Positions 10,667-21,145 of a stretch of 64,000 nt of DNA are shown in pieces (position 1 is the first letter of the stretch; the number at the start of each line of letters is the position of its first letter). Source of the stretch: Armigeres subalbatus (Eukaryota; Arthropoda; Insecta; Diptera; Culicidae); contig NC_085139.1 of assembly GCF_024139115.2 (NCBI RefSeq), positions 73,079,203 to 73,143,202 of the forward strand, in the 5' to 3' direction. The notes beneath the pieces are model-generated. The model had not been told where the DNA came from. It was given only the letters and a program-made list of their open reading frames with translations, and did not search any database. A program made the translations under genes and the position numbers.

Positions 10667-12664
10667 AGGCCTGGTAGCGGGTCACTTTTTAGTGACTTGG
10701 TCACTTTTTTCGGGCTAGTCACTAAAAAGTCTCTTTTTTCGACCTCAAGTCACTAAAGTCACTTTTTCTCGCAAAAAGTCACTATTTTCAACTATTTTGA
10801 AACTATTGACCAAGTTTTTTTTATAAAGCTTTATGTATCCATCGGATGATGCTTTGTTCATGGCGGAAATGAAATTACGGATCTTGGAAAAACGATCGCT
10901 CTGAAACTTCGCGATCCATTTAACTTGCTGCTCTTATTGGCATTTCACCATTTCATTGAAGGTGTTTTACGTCACAATTTATAAATTGGTATACAGTCAT
11001 GCAAGCAGGAGACCTGTCGATTACAAGTTTTTTTTTAAACTCAATCTTTATACAGTAGTGGGGAGACTTGACCCCTTGGGAGACATGATTCTCCCCTGTT
11101 TTACCAAGAACTAAAGTAGTATTGTTATAATAGCGTATTTTTTTTAAATACATCCTCTAGACAAATGATCGTTATGTGGCGAGTTATTTTTTTGATAGAC
11201 AACCTCATTAACTCTATTATTTACTGTGTTTTGTTCCTCCGAAAGATGTTTTTAGTGGCCCCGCAAAATTTGAACAATTTCTCCCGATGCTGACCAAATG
11301 CTATCATTTTTTCACAGCACAAATCCATAAATATGTTTAATGGAGGGAGAGATAAAAATGCCAACATTCCACCACAATTTCAGGATTTTTGGATTTTGAG
11401 TTATTGCCTCTCAATTTGAGGAGACTTGATCCCTCATTAGTCATCCATATATAATATAATATAAAAATTTGCTTAAAAATTTCAAGAAAATATAATTTGT
11501 TCTCAATTTTTTGTAATTGGACAGATGTAATGAAGGGTTTGCTGTAAAAAAATATTTATTGAGTAGATATCATAGAAAGGAGATCAAATTTGAAGATTGC
11601 ATGTACTGTCGAATTTCATAGCAAACATCATCCATGAATACGCACAGCAAAATGGAAAATCTGCGTATTTTGGAAGAAAAATATTTAAAAGTTCAGAGAC
11701 CATGGTCCTCATTACAAGCAGGAGGTCGAGCGTTCAATCCCAGGCTCGTTGTACATGAATCTTCATAATTTTTGTTTCGTTGTCTACCAAAACGATCCGT
11801 ACTGTTCTGCCCATGATCCCATAGTTGACATAACAATCATTCAAAATTTCCCCGAATTTGACTTACCACGCGTTAACAACGGTAATTCAATTACTGGAAA
11901 ATCGATAGGTGACATGTTTCAACCCTCATTCAAGTGTCAACGGGTTAGAATGTTTCAGGTTTGCGATATTTGTCCCTGAATCATCCTAAATATATGCGAA
12001 AGTGCAATGGTTGATACGACAACTATGAAATCATGGGCAGTGTTGTTCCCGTCGCACTAAAAATTACAAAAACTTCCGTAGCACCAGAGACAAATCGTAT
12101 AATTCTCTGCATCTTTGTAAAGCAGGGATTCAGCTAATACAATATCGTAATTTTCACTCAATTTTAAAGGAAGAAGAAAATGCTCATTCACGCAGATTTT
12201 CGCCGGGAAATCATTTTCGGGAGAGAAAAACAGGTGTTATGAGTGATAACCATATTCCGCTCACTTTCAGTGGCGTAAAAATTTGATTTGCTTGCAAGAC
12301 TACTCATAAGTTTGAGTAGTCCTGCTTTCGACTGATATTGAGTAAAATTTTCGTGGGGTTAAAAGAGAGGATAATACAATTTTTCTTAGTCACTGAGTGG
12401 ATAAAAGTTAGCAAGTACGATTTTCGTTTCTCTTCTGAGTTTGTTCTAAGAGAAAAGAGTGGTGAGTGAAAGAAGTTTTTCGCCACAAATTATTCTCCTT
12501 CGACCCAAAAACGCTTGATTTTGTCTCATTGAGCTTGCAACTGAAATTGGAAGTCACTATTTGGTCACTTTTTCTGCAACTGAAAGTCACTATTTGGTCC
12601 CTTTTTTCGTCAGCTTTGGTCACTAAAGTCACTATTTTGAGTGGCTTCGGTCGCTACCAGCCCT
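10667..12664. mobile_element. Nonautonomous 8-bp-TSD element (hAT-like), 2.0 kb
   Basis: The ends AGGCCTGGTAGCG and CGCTACCAGCCCT form a 13-bp inverted repeat with one mismatch. Flanking direct repeats are GAGTAAGC (10659-10666) and GAGTAAGG (12665-12672), 8 bp with one mismatch. Precise removal restores the RT block ALLDVEKAFD of the host Jockey element. Subterminal regions are full of short GTCAC(T)n and AGTGAC motifs on both sides. There is no transposase-like open frame. An internal segment, about 11050-11335, is related to 24645-24905. hAT is inferred from TSD length and is not certain. Confidence 0.8.
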
Positions 12665-12672
12665 GAGTAAGG

Positions 12673-13480
12673 CCATGGCGAATGTTGGACGTTGGACGTT
12701 GGACGTTGGTAACTCGAGTTAGTTGGTGTACAGTTGATCGACCGCGTCGGAAACCAAACTGTTCCTCGAGCAAGATGTTGAGATTTTCGGCAGACTCAAG
12801 TAATCGGAGATGAATAGCTTTTTCGAATAGCTTGGATAATCCTGAGAGAAGGCTGATGGGACGATAACTTTTGGGGGAGGAAGGATTCTTCCCAGGCTTC
12901 TGGATGGGGATGACTTCCAGGACGATGAAATGTAACTGATTAAAGATCAGCGAAAGATGCTCGAAGAACGGAGCACTCTTATGATTGAGTTCGAGTTTCA
13001 GGATGCTGTCGAAGCCTGGGGTCTTCATGTTTTTCGATGACTTGATATAGGCCGTCAATTCGTCAGCTTAGATCTCCAACTTCTCCGAGAAGTCGTTGGG
13101 AATAAGATGGATGTTGTTAGCATGCTCATTTAACGATTGCTTCGTGTGGACTGACGATGTTCTGTTCAAGATTGTGTGAGCTGACGAAGTGACGACCTAT
13201 TTCCGAAACCTTCTCTGCAGGAGTTATCAAGCGATCCTTAGAGCCATTGCTGTCTAATGGGATCAAAAGTGGAATGGGTCGAGGCTTAGATTTTAGAATT
13301 TTTGTTAGCTTCCAGAACGGCTTAGCACAGTCTGGGAGACCGCGGATCTTATTGGAAAAAATACTATTTCTGAGGTCCATTTTGGTCAAGCGATTGCACT
13401 GGGCCTTAAGCGCAGGCAGCCCAGTACGTTTGTACTACTTGCGAGTGACATTTCGCAGACGGATCAAATCTTTGGTGAGT
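12673..13480 (-). pseudogene. Jockey-like ORF2, RT N-terminal part
   Basis: From right to left the frames give the linker (ending KDLIRLRNVTRK near 13435), a segment with CAKPFWKLTKILKSKPRPIP (13126-13389), and the RT fingers with IQKPGKNPSSPKSYRPISLL, LLSGLSKLFEKAIHLRLL and EEQFGFRRGRSTVHQL. These are the conserved RT 0-2 blocks. Several frame changes separate the pieces. Four tandem GTTGGAC units interrupt the coding sequence near 12683-12710. Confidence 0.8.
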
Positions 13481-13528
13481 AAATCAATGTTTAGGGTGTT
13501 GCGTACCAGTCGAGCTGTTGGCACATGT

Positions 13529-14192
13529 TCACGGGCTTGGGAGATTGCCTCTTGGATGGAGTGGAGCTGGTCGTCGATTTCCTCCTGTATGGTAGGATAT
13601 AGCTGGTAGTTGATGTTTTCGTCCACACACCTTTGGAACCGGCTCCAGTGGTGTCGATGGTAGGCGCCGGACCGACCTAGCCAAGTGGGGGAATCCGGGC
13701 TCAGTATCGTCCATGTCGTTGCTCCAAATGGTGCCGTTTTGATTGCAGCGACTGTTGCCCCAGGCTTGGTGCTTGGCATTCAGGTCACCGGCAATAATGA
13801 ACTGACCTTGTCTCCGTGTAAGCTTGATTACGTCCCTCCGAAGGGCGGCCGATGATCCGTCGCCAGCTTTAGCTTGAGTTGGGCAGTACGCCAGATGAGC
13901 GATGGCCTCAACGATGCGCAGCTTGAAGCTTGGCAGCAGGCGACAGTTGATGTTATACCAAAGAGCGATGGCCACACTACCTCCCTTGGTCGGCCGGTTG
14001 AGTCGCACGATGCGAAAGCCCCGGGATGTTGACGTTCACCTCCGGTTTAAGGTGTGTTTCGGTGATGAACGCCACGTCTACTTCCTTCACCTCAAGGAAA
14101 TCCTTCAGCTCAATTGTTTTGCTCTTGAGCAAGCAAGCGTTCCAGTTGAACAGGCCCACCCTAGCAGCCGTTTTCAATGATGAACATGCCAA
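13529..14192 (-). pseudogene. Jockey-like ORF2, AP-type endonuclease
   Basis: The N-terminal frame (13977-14192) starts with MACSSLKTAARVGLFNWNAC and includes FITETHLKPE, the metal-binding E of the endonuclease fold. The next frame (13529-14008) includes GDLNAKHQAWG, the catalytic D-x-N block. A frameshift near 14000 separates the two. A further shift precedes the SPDSPTWLGRSG block at about 13700. This domain nicks target DNA in intact relatives. Confidence 0.8.
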
Positions 14193-15230
14193 GAGTGAAG
14201 ACCTGGTCGAAGCGGGATTTGCAGCCGCACAGCCGAGTGGCGATCTGCGCGAAGATCGGCATCAGTTGCCCCGAAGTGTACAGCGAATCAGATTCTTCCG
14301 ATGGGACGGCTTCGTTCTCCGACTGCCGACGGAACCCAGGAGGAGGGAGCGGAGGCCATTCGCTGATGGATGGTGCTGACGATGCTGGAACTTGAGCTAA
14401 CGCAGCTGCCGCTGCCAGTCGCTTATGCGGTTGTAACGGTGGGAGTATTGGTGTCACACGACGGGGAGCCGGGTTGGCTGGAAAGTTCACCTCGTTGATT
14501 ACAGGAACACGGTTCTTCTTCGGAATGGTGCTGGTGGAAGCCTTCTTCCGGATTTCCAGGAACTTGGTTCGCTTTGGGCAGCCCTTTGCGGTGGTCCGAT
14601 GTGTGTCGCCACAGTTGGAGCACTTGGGATCGGCCACCTCCATTTTGTCGCACTCGTCAGTCGGATGGGGTTCGCCACACTTGTTGCAGCGCGGCTTCAT
14701 GCGGCAGTTCCTGGTGCCGTACCCGAAATTGAAGCAGTTGGTGTACTGTGTGATGCGCAGTCGTGACGAGCGATCTTGTGCACGGCTGCTGGCTTCAGTC
14801 CGCAACTGTCAAGCTCTGCTTTGAGCTCTTCCTCCTTCATGTCGTGGAGCCCTAGCAGCAAAGCCTTGAGCGGCTTCGTGCCGGGGTGGTCATGAGTGTA
14901 GTACTCACACTTGAGGATTTGAGGAATTTCTCGACGGATTGATGATGGTCCTTGTTTGCCGGCATTACTTTCACGCCGTTGCTGCAGAGCCGAAAAGTAC
15001 ATTTCAGCCCCTTAGCAATCAGCTGGCGAATTTACAGGCGCAAATCCGGCGGATCGCCCATCACAAACAAGGGCGGGCACTTCTCCTTCCGCTCCGGTTG
15101 CAACTGCGGCAGCTGCGATTGCTGCTTCTTCCTCTTTTTCGGCGGATTGCCGGGCTCATCAAGTGGCAACGGAGAGAACACGTTGCTCTGCAAAAGCTGC
15201 TTGGAGGGTTTCCCGCACCTCCAAGAGCAG
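14161..15230 (-). pseudogene. Jockey-like ORF1 (Gag-like, zinc knuckles)
   Basis: The - strand encodes, in order: a lysine-rich N-terminal tract (PPKKRKKQQ) and PPLFVMGDPPDLRL; the block before the knuckles with CEYYTHDHPGTKPLKALLLG; then cysteine knuckles CNKCGEPHPTDEC and CSNCGDTHRTTAKGC, preceded by a damaged first knuckle (CFNFGYG...). The C-terminus is proline-rich. A TAA nonsense codon lies at 15032-15034 and frameshifts occur near 14990 and 14700-14800. Intact relatives coat element RNA and move it to the nucleus. Confidence 0.8.
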
Positions 15231-15249
15231 TGTACTTAGGCTGATGCCT

Positions 15250-16450
15250 AAATGAGCCTCAATGAGCGATGTATGGAAATCGCTTATACCTGGCATAGTG
15301 AAAGCGATGAGAATAGGCGAGAAGCGATTGCCAAAGAGGTGAAGCAGTTCGTAAAAAAAAATGGGAATATTCTGGCGCAGTTCATAAATTTAGAAACACT
15401 TCGAAACAAAAGGCACATATTTTGCTGTTACCACGGACAAAAGGATGCAACACTTGTTATTTTAATATCGTTCTCGTATTTAGGATTAGTTTTAAAATGA
15501 TATATTTTTCACACATCTGTAATGCGCGTTTGAACCGAAGGAAATCGTTGTGTTCAATAGTTTTGATATTTGATTTTACACTGAAGTCGGTTTTTACGCG
15601 GGAGATACATACCGTGTATCTTGAAATGCCCGGTCAACTACGTAATCTAGATAACCGCGGAAAAAACAACTTCAACGAAAATCGGTTTTGTGAAATTTTT
15701 GCATATTAAAACTTTGGGAACAATCCGATAGATAAGGAAATTTTTGCCGGCCATTGGTTGGAAATGATTTCCCTTTTTTCTGCGGATTTTTGGGATTTGC
15801 GTTTGTTTATGCCGTTTTTCAAAAAAGTTGGGAGCCGAGACAAAACGATTTTTGTTGTTTTTATGAGGTACGTATCTCCCGAGTACAAATCAACTTCAGT
15901 GAATAAAAATGTAATTACGTAACGCTTGATTGGGGAAGGGTGTTGTCGGCAAAGTGTGACGATCCAAAATTTTCAGATGTTTCATACGAAAAGTGGGAGG
16001 GGGGTTGAAAATTTCCCGTTAAGTTATTAATGGATCTTCCATAGGAGCAAACGTAAAATAGGTATAAAACATGGCCCAAAAAGTTTTACCATTGCTACGC
16101 CCTACGTCTGTTTGTATGTGGTGATAATCTATCGCTCACATCATAAAATCGGTTTTTAATTACGACATTCTATAAATCTACCCAACACTCTTCTTCTTTG
16201 TGCTAAATGTGCTTGGAGAAGCAAAATATTCTCCATCTGATCCATGTTCTTAGACTTGTAATCTTGCGAGATCAACACTCTGAAAAACGCTTTCAGTATG
16301 TCATGGCTCGCTTTGATCGCCGCTTCACTTCGCTCTGCTTATATCCAACCTCTTCTCTTCGCTTCTCTTCGCTCCCAGTATGTCATCAGCCTTAGGCACT
16401 TTACGCGCGACCGAATCGGCCACCGAGTCTCCTATGACGGGTCCGGGAGA
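15250..16450. other. Unassigned DNA
   Basis: No repeat or gene is recognised. A frame at 15252-15500 (+) starts MSLNERCMEIAYTWHSES and is somewhat less AT-rich than its surroundings. It matches no domain I know and has no visible splice context, so I do not call it a gene. Confidence 0.4.
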
Positions 16451-16454
16451 AAAT

Positions 16455-16733
16455 AATGCCAACGCGATGAAGCGAAAGCGTAAACAGCGTACGAATGAGA
16501 ACAAAACACTTGGAAAAATGTGCGAGCAAAAAGCACGTCCGTACGCAATGCTGTCTCGAATCGAAATGATGAGATGTAAAGTTTCTCATGATATGCTACA
16601 GAAATCAATATTAAGGAAAATAAAATCGCCACTCAAGCTAACGAATGTGTATTCAAAACTGATTGTCTTCTTTCGGCTTTCATTTATCATAACTTTTTCC
16701 TAAAATTTAAACAGATTTCGAAAACAAAAAATA
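16455..16733 (+). repeat. Direct duplication, copy A
   Basis: About 280 bp, from a GCGAAAGCGTAAACAGCG start to an ACAGATTTCG-ACAAAAAATA end, is almost identical to 20865-21145. Differences are a 5-bp insertion in copy B, a few substitutions and one short indel. The frame at 16380-16703 is not conserved in copy B, so coding function is unlikely. Confidence 0.85.
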
Positions 16734-16739
16734 GGGTAG

Positions 16740-17394
16740 AATACGGCATTGGCAGGGTGCGACAGTTGTTGGCACCCTCAACAATATTTGCATTTTCCAG
16801 CAAACATACTCTATTTATGAACATAATTTTGATTCAATCACACAATTTCAAGTCTAAGCTTTCATTTGAATAAGTTGTTTGTGTAAGAGTAGCAAGATTT
16901 GATGAGTTAATCATCGAAACAAATTTGCACCTTCGAAATCCTTGCCATTATTGCATTGCCAAAGAAAGCAGCGCACGAATAGCAAACTGTTACTTACTTT
17001 TTTGGATCGCCTGTTTCTCCTTTTTATTGCGTTTGACACGACAAATTAAGTATGTACACTACTTTTTACACTTTATCACCACTTGATTATTACCACAAAG
17101 AGCAAATTTATTCAATATTTGCTCTATGTTTCACTAAATAAAATCGGCACTGTTCGTTTTCTTTGACAGCAGCACACTTCGGAATAGAGCGAGAGAATGT
17201 GTTTGTGAGCATATCAAACACACGCTAAAAAGATACCACGCACAATTCTATGTGATTTGATTTTAGCAAAACTACGAACAAAATATCCGGCGATGGCATT
17301 TATTTAAAAAAAAGTGTTAAAATACAAATGTTTCTATTCGGATTTTTACGCAGACCATGGATTATATTAAAAGTGATATCAACACCGTAGTGTT
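16740..17394. other. Unassigned noncoding DNA
   Basis: AT-rich sequence without a recognisable gene or repeat. Confidence 0.4.
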
Positions 17395-17398
17395 TTAA

Positions 17399-18288
17399 CC
17401 CTTATGTGGCTGACAGGACCGCTTTCCTCTTGCAACTTCAATACTTTCCAAGCTCATCAAAAAAATTATAATCATTCCCGTTCCTACATAGCGCATTTCA
17501 ACCATAAATAATTGCCTACTTTTAGGGTATTATCTATTATCCAACTGTGAAACGTAGTGTAAGAATGGGATGGCTCCAGTGGCTGGATAGGACAGTGCTG
17601 TCCATTATTCAACATATGAAGACTCACGAGGTGGAATATATTGTTAATATACTATACTACCAGAACCGACGAGCTTGGTTTTACCTAAAATTGATTAAAT
17701 ATATATTTTTTAAAAGACGTTAAGTATTCGAAATTTGCAAATTTTGGATTCCATTTTTTAGATTAATTTTCGATTAAAGCAGAAATGTGTACTTCATTTG
17801 TATGAGAGTCCCTATTCCAGAAGAGGAGGGGTCTAATATCATCATAAGAATCTTCATCGTTCCCTAAAACCTCTACATACAAATGTTCATGCCGTTTCCT
17901 AGTCTATAAGGGCAGACAGACAAATATTCATTCTTATGTGTATGGATTTGGTTTCACGTAGTTTACGTCGAGCGGTCGTGTCTTGTACACAACCACCATG
18001 ATTTTTTTATTTATGTAACAAACATATCATGTAAGGACCGCAAAGAGCAAGTTGTATATTTGAAACAGGTTGGTAGACTTTTGCTTACGCGTGTAGATTC
18101 TAAGGCATTACAAAAGACAAAAGATGTAAATCTTGGCAGCGGACATAAAGCATATAAGTTCCCTTCTCCTAAATGGCAAAGATTATTCAAATAGGTTGAA
18201 AATGGTAAAAGTAATAAAAATGTCAATATCTGGGTACACGGGTACCCTATCTGCCATTCACGTCTGATTTTTGTTGGCTTCATAAGGG
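17399..18288. mobile_element. piggyBac-like MITE with TTAA duplication
   Basis: The 890-bp segment starts CCCTTATG and ends CATAAGGG and is flanked on both sides by TTAA (17395-17398 and 18289-18292). CCC...GGG termini within duplicated TTAA are diagnostic of the piggyBac superfamily. There is no transposase frame, so it is nonautonomous. The inner similarity of the arms (GTGGC versus GAAGCC) is weak beyond the first 8 bp. Confidence 0.8.
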
Positions 18289-18329
18289 TTAAATTTGTTT
18301 TACAATGTGTTTAAATGCTTTTGCCTATC

Positions 18330-20720
18330 TGTCTTACTTACTTGATACTTGATGGGCTACAGCTCTTCGATGAACCTACGCCGAATGGAGTATCCTTCTC
18401 CACTGGACTCGATCCTGGGCCAATCGCTTCCAGTCGCCCTGAACATTGAGCGCCCTCAGGTCCTCTTCAACTGCAAAAAGCCATCGTGTACGCGGCCTTC
18501 CACGAAGCCTGCGGCCTCTTCCGGGTTCTCTACTAAATATTATCTTCGCTTGTCGTTCTTCCGGCATACGAACAACGTGACCAGCCCACCGTAGTCTGCC
18601 GTGTTGTATAAGCTTAATAATAATCAGCCCTTTATATACCTGGTACAATTCGTGATTCATGCGACGCCGCCAGATACCGTTCTCCTGTTTACCGCCGAGT
18701 ATTGTCCGCAGCACCTTACGCTCAAACACTCCGAGAGCTCTCCGATCAGCCTCCTTTAACGTCCATGTCTCATGGCCGTATAAAGCCACCGGAAAAATCA
18801 GAGTAGTATACAGCGCGAGTTTTGTTTTCGTTTGCAGACTACGGGACTTAAGCTGGTTACGAAGTCCGTAATAAGCCCTATTTGCAGCTGCAATACGCCT
18901 TTTCACCTCGCGGGTAACATCATTATCGCACGTCACTAATGTTCCAAGATACACAAATTCTTCTACCACTTCAAATTTTTCACCATCCAGCACTATTTCG
19001 CTACCACCACCACTAATGAACCCACGTTGATTGCCAGCGACCATGTACTTCGTTTTGCTGGTATTGATCGTGAGTCCAATCCTCGCTGTCTCCCTCTTAA
19101 AAGGCGCAAAAGCCTCTTCCACGGCACGGCGATCAATTCCGATAATATCGATATCGTCCGCAAATCCCAGGAGCATATGCGATTTTAGATAATGGTACCG
19201 CTTCTTTGCACACCAGCTCTCCTAATCGCTCCCTCGAGCGCTATATTGAACAGTAGGTTCGAGAGTGCATCACCCTGCTTTAATCCATCTAAGGTAACAA
19301 ATGACGTCGATATTTCATCCGCAACCCTCACACTTGATTTCGATCCGTCCAACGTTATACGAATCAGCCGTATCAGTTTCGCCGGAAAACCATGTTCAAG
19401 CATAATTTGCCATAATTTATTCCGTTTCACTGAATCGTACGCCGTCTTGAAATCAATAAACAGATGATGTGTCCGCAAGTTGTACTCCCGGAATTTATCA
19501 AGGATTTGTCTCAGGGTAAACATTTGATCCGTCGTTGATCGGCCCTCACGAAAACCTGCTGGGTATTCGCCGACGAAGGACTCTTCAAGCGGTCTCAATC
19601 TGTTGAACAGAATACGGGACATAATTTTGTACGCCGAATTAAGGACGGTTATTCCTCGGTAATTTGCGCACTCCAGTCTGTGCCCTTTCTTAAAGAGAGG
19701 GCAAATGAGGCCGTCCAACCAGCTAGCAGGCATTTCCTCGTCTTCCCATATTTTCGACATAATATGGTGCAGAACTTCATAAAGCTGCTCACTGCCATGT
19801 TTGAGAAGTTCAGCCGGGAGCTGGTCCTTCCCCGCAGCCTTATTGTTTTTCAGCTCTTTGACAGCTTTTTCAACCTCATCTAGTGTAGGTGACTCCACAG
19901 CTTGTCCATCGTCGCTAATATTTATTCTGTTCACCGATGCACCCTCACTTCCTCCATTCAACAAAGTCTCGAAGTGTTGCTTCCACCTGGCAGCCACTTC
20001 AGTTTTATCTGTCAGCAAATTCCCTTGTTGGTCGTTGCACATGACGGGAGATGGCGCTGTCTTTCTCCGCACGCCATTGACAGACTCATAAAACCTCCGC
20101 ATATCGTTCTGCTTTTCCTGCGCCTCACTAATAACTTGTTCCTCGTACTCTTTTTTCTTCCTGCGGTGGGTTCGTTTTTCGGCTGCTCTTGCTTCCTTGT
20201 ACCGATCTATATTCGATCGGGTACCTGACACCAACATCCGGCTTCTGGCAACGTTCTTCTCGCCTGTCACTCTCTGACACTCCACATCGAACCAACCCGT
20301 CCTGGGTCGCCTCTGTGCAGTGCCTACCACTTCTCGTGCTGTTGTGCTCACCGCTCCATGGATCGAATCACATAGATCGTTGATGTTGTCGCTAACGTTG
20401 ATTGCACTTATCCGTTCGTCGAGCTTCTGGCGGTACTCAGCCGATACTCCTTCCGCCGACAATCGCTGGATATTGTAACGCATCGTTCGCTGTGATCTTT
20501 CGTTCGATACAGTTGACAACCGTGATCGAATTTTACTGACAACGAGGTAGTGATCAGAGTCAATGTTCGGCCCTCTGAATGTCCGCACATCGATAACATC
20601 CGAGAAATGGCGCCCATCCACCAGAACATGGTCTATCTGGTTGCAAGTTTCACCATTTGGGTGTCTCCAGGTGTGCTTTCGGATGTTCTTTCGTGTAAAG
20701 TAGGTGCTACTGAGCATCTA
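18330..20720 (-). mobile_element. RTE-like non-LTR retrotransposon, 5'-truncated
   Basis: The - strand encodes the end of an endonuclease, a reverse transcriptase and the RTE-type C-terminal block, and ends at low coordinates with a short repeated CAAGTA/TAAG tail (about 18330-18355). Coding sequence begins abruptly near 20717, within the endonuclease, as expected for 5' truncation. It lies between the two copies of the 280-bp duplication. Confidence 0.8.
18376..20717 (-). pseudogene. RTE-like endonuclease (C-term) and reverse transcriptase
   Basis: The first 510 codons (19185-20717) contain the endonuclease end with a GPNIDSDHYLVVSKI block. RT motifs follow: LICPLFKKGHRLECANYRGI, GFREGRSTTDQMFTLRQI, HHLFIDFKTAYDSVKR and GLKQGDALSNLLFN. 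The frame then shifts by one base near 19180, just before LLGFADDIDIIG, the catalytic FADD box, which sits in the second frame (18376-19176). That frame ends with RLRWAGHVVRMPEE and RPRTRW, the C-terminal domain seen in RTE polyproteins. The frameshift directly upstream of FADD disables the enzyme. The clade is by motif recognition; a close relative such as another mosquito LINE clade is possible. Confidence 0.8.
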
Positions 20721-20864
20721 TTACTCATCATTTACTCATAATGCCGTTCATAACGCTTTACTCAAAATTGAGTAAAATAGTGTTTACTCAATTTTTAGGT
20801 TGTCCCGTTTTTAACAAAAAAGAGTCGAATTCGACTCAATTTTGAGTAGCTCAGGTTTAGCGTG

Positions 20865-21145
20865 AACGCGATTAAGCGAAAGCGTAAACAGCGAACGAAT
20901 GAGAACAAAACACTTGGAAAAATGTGCGAGCAAAAAGCACGTCCGTACGCAATGCTGTCTCGAATCGAAATGATGAGATGTAAAGCAAAAGTTTCTCACG
21001 ATATGATATAGAAATCAATATTAAGGAAAATAAAATCGCCACTCAAGCTAACGAAAGTGTATTCAAAACTGATTGTCTTCTTTCGGCTTTCATTTGTCAT
21101 AACTTTTTCCTAAAATTTAAACAGATTTCGACAACAAAAAATATC
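20865..21145 (+). repeat. Direct duplication, copy B
   Basis: Almost identical partner of 16455-16733, in the same orientation, about 4.4 kb away. The intervening DNA contains a piggyBac-like MITE and an RTE-like element. No LTR features (TG...CA ends, PBS or PPT) are seen, so the pair is either a segmental duplication or two insertions of one unnamed repeat. Confidence 0.85.

Larger units (their letters stand above)
7803..15245 (-). mobile_element. Jockey-clade non-LTR retrotransposon, split by two insertions
   Basis: From right to left the segment encodes an ORF1 with zinc knuckles, an endonuclease, a reverse transcriptase and the Jockey-type C-terminus. That is the gene order of a Jockey-clade element on the - strand. 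Two nonautonomous elements (8053-10040 and 10667-12664) interrupt the RT region. Removing them and one copy of each target duplication makes the flanking coding sequence collinear again. The element is also disabled by a nonsense codon in ORF1, several frameshifts, loss of the RT FADD box and a GTTGGAC microsatellite near 12683-12710. The 5' end appears truncated near 15245; the 3' boundary is set by the neighbouring repeat. Confidence 0.85.

Noticed and set aside
19192..20741. + strand frames over the RTE-like element
   Set aside because: They are shadows of the - strand reverse transcriptase.
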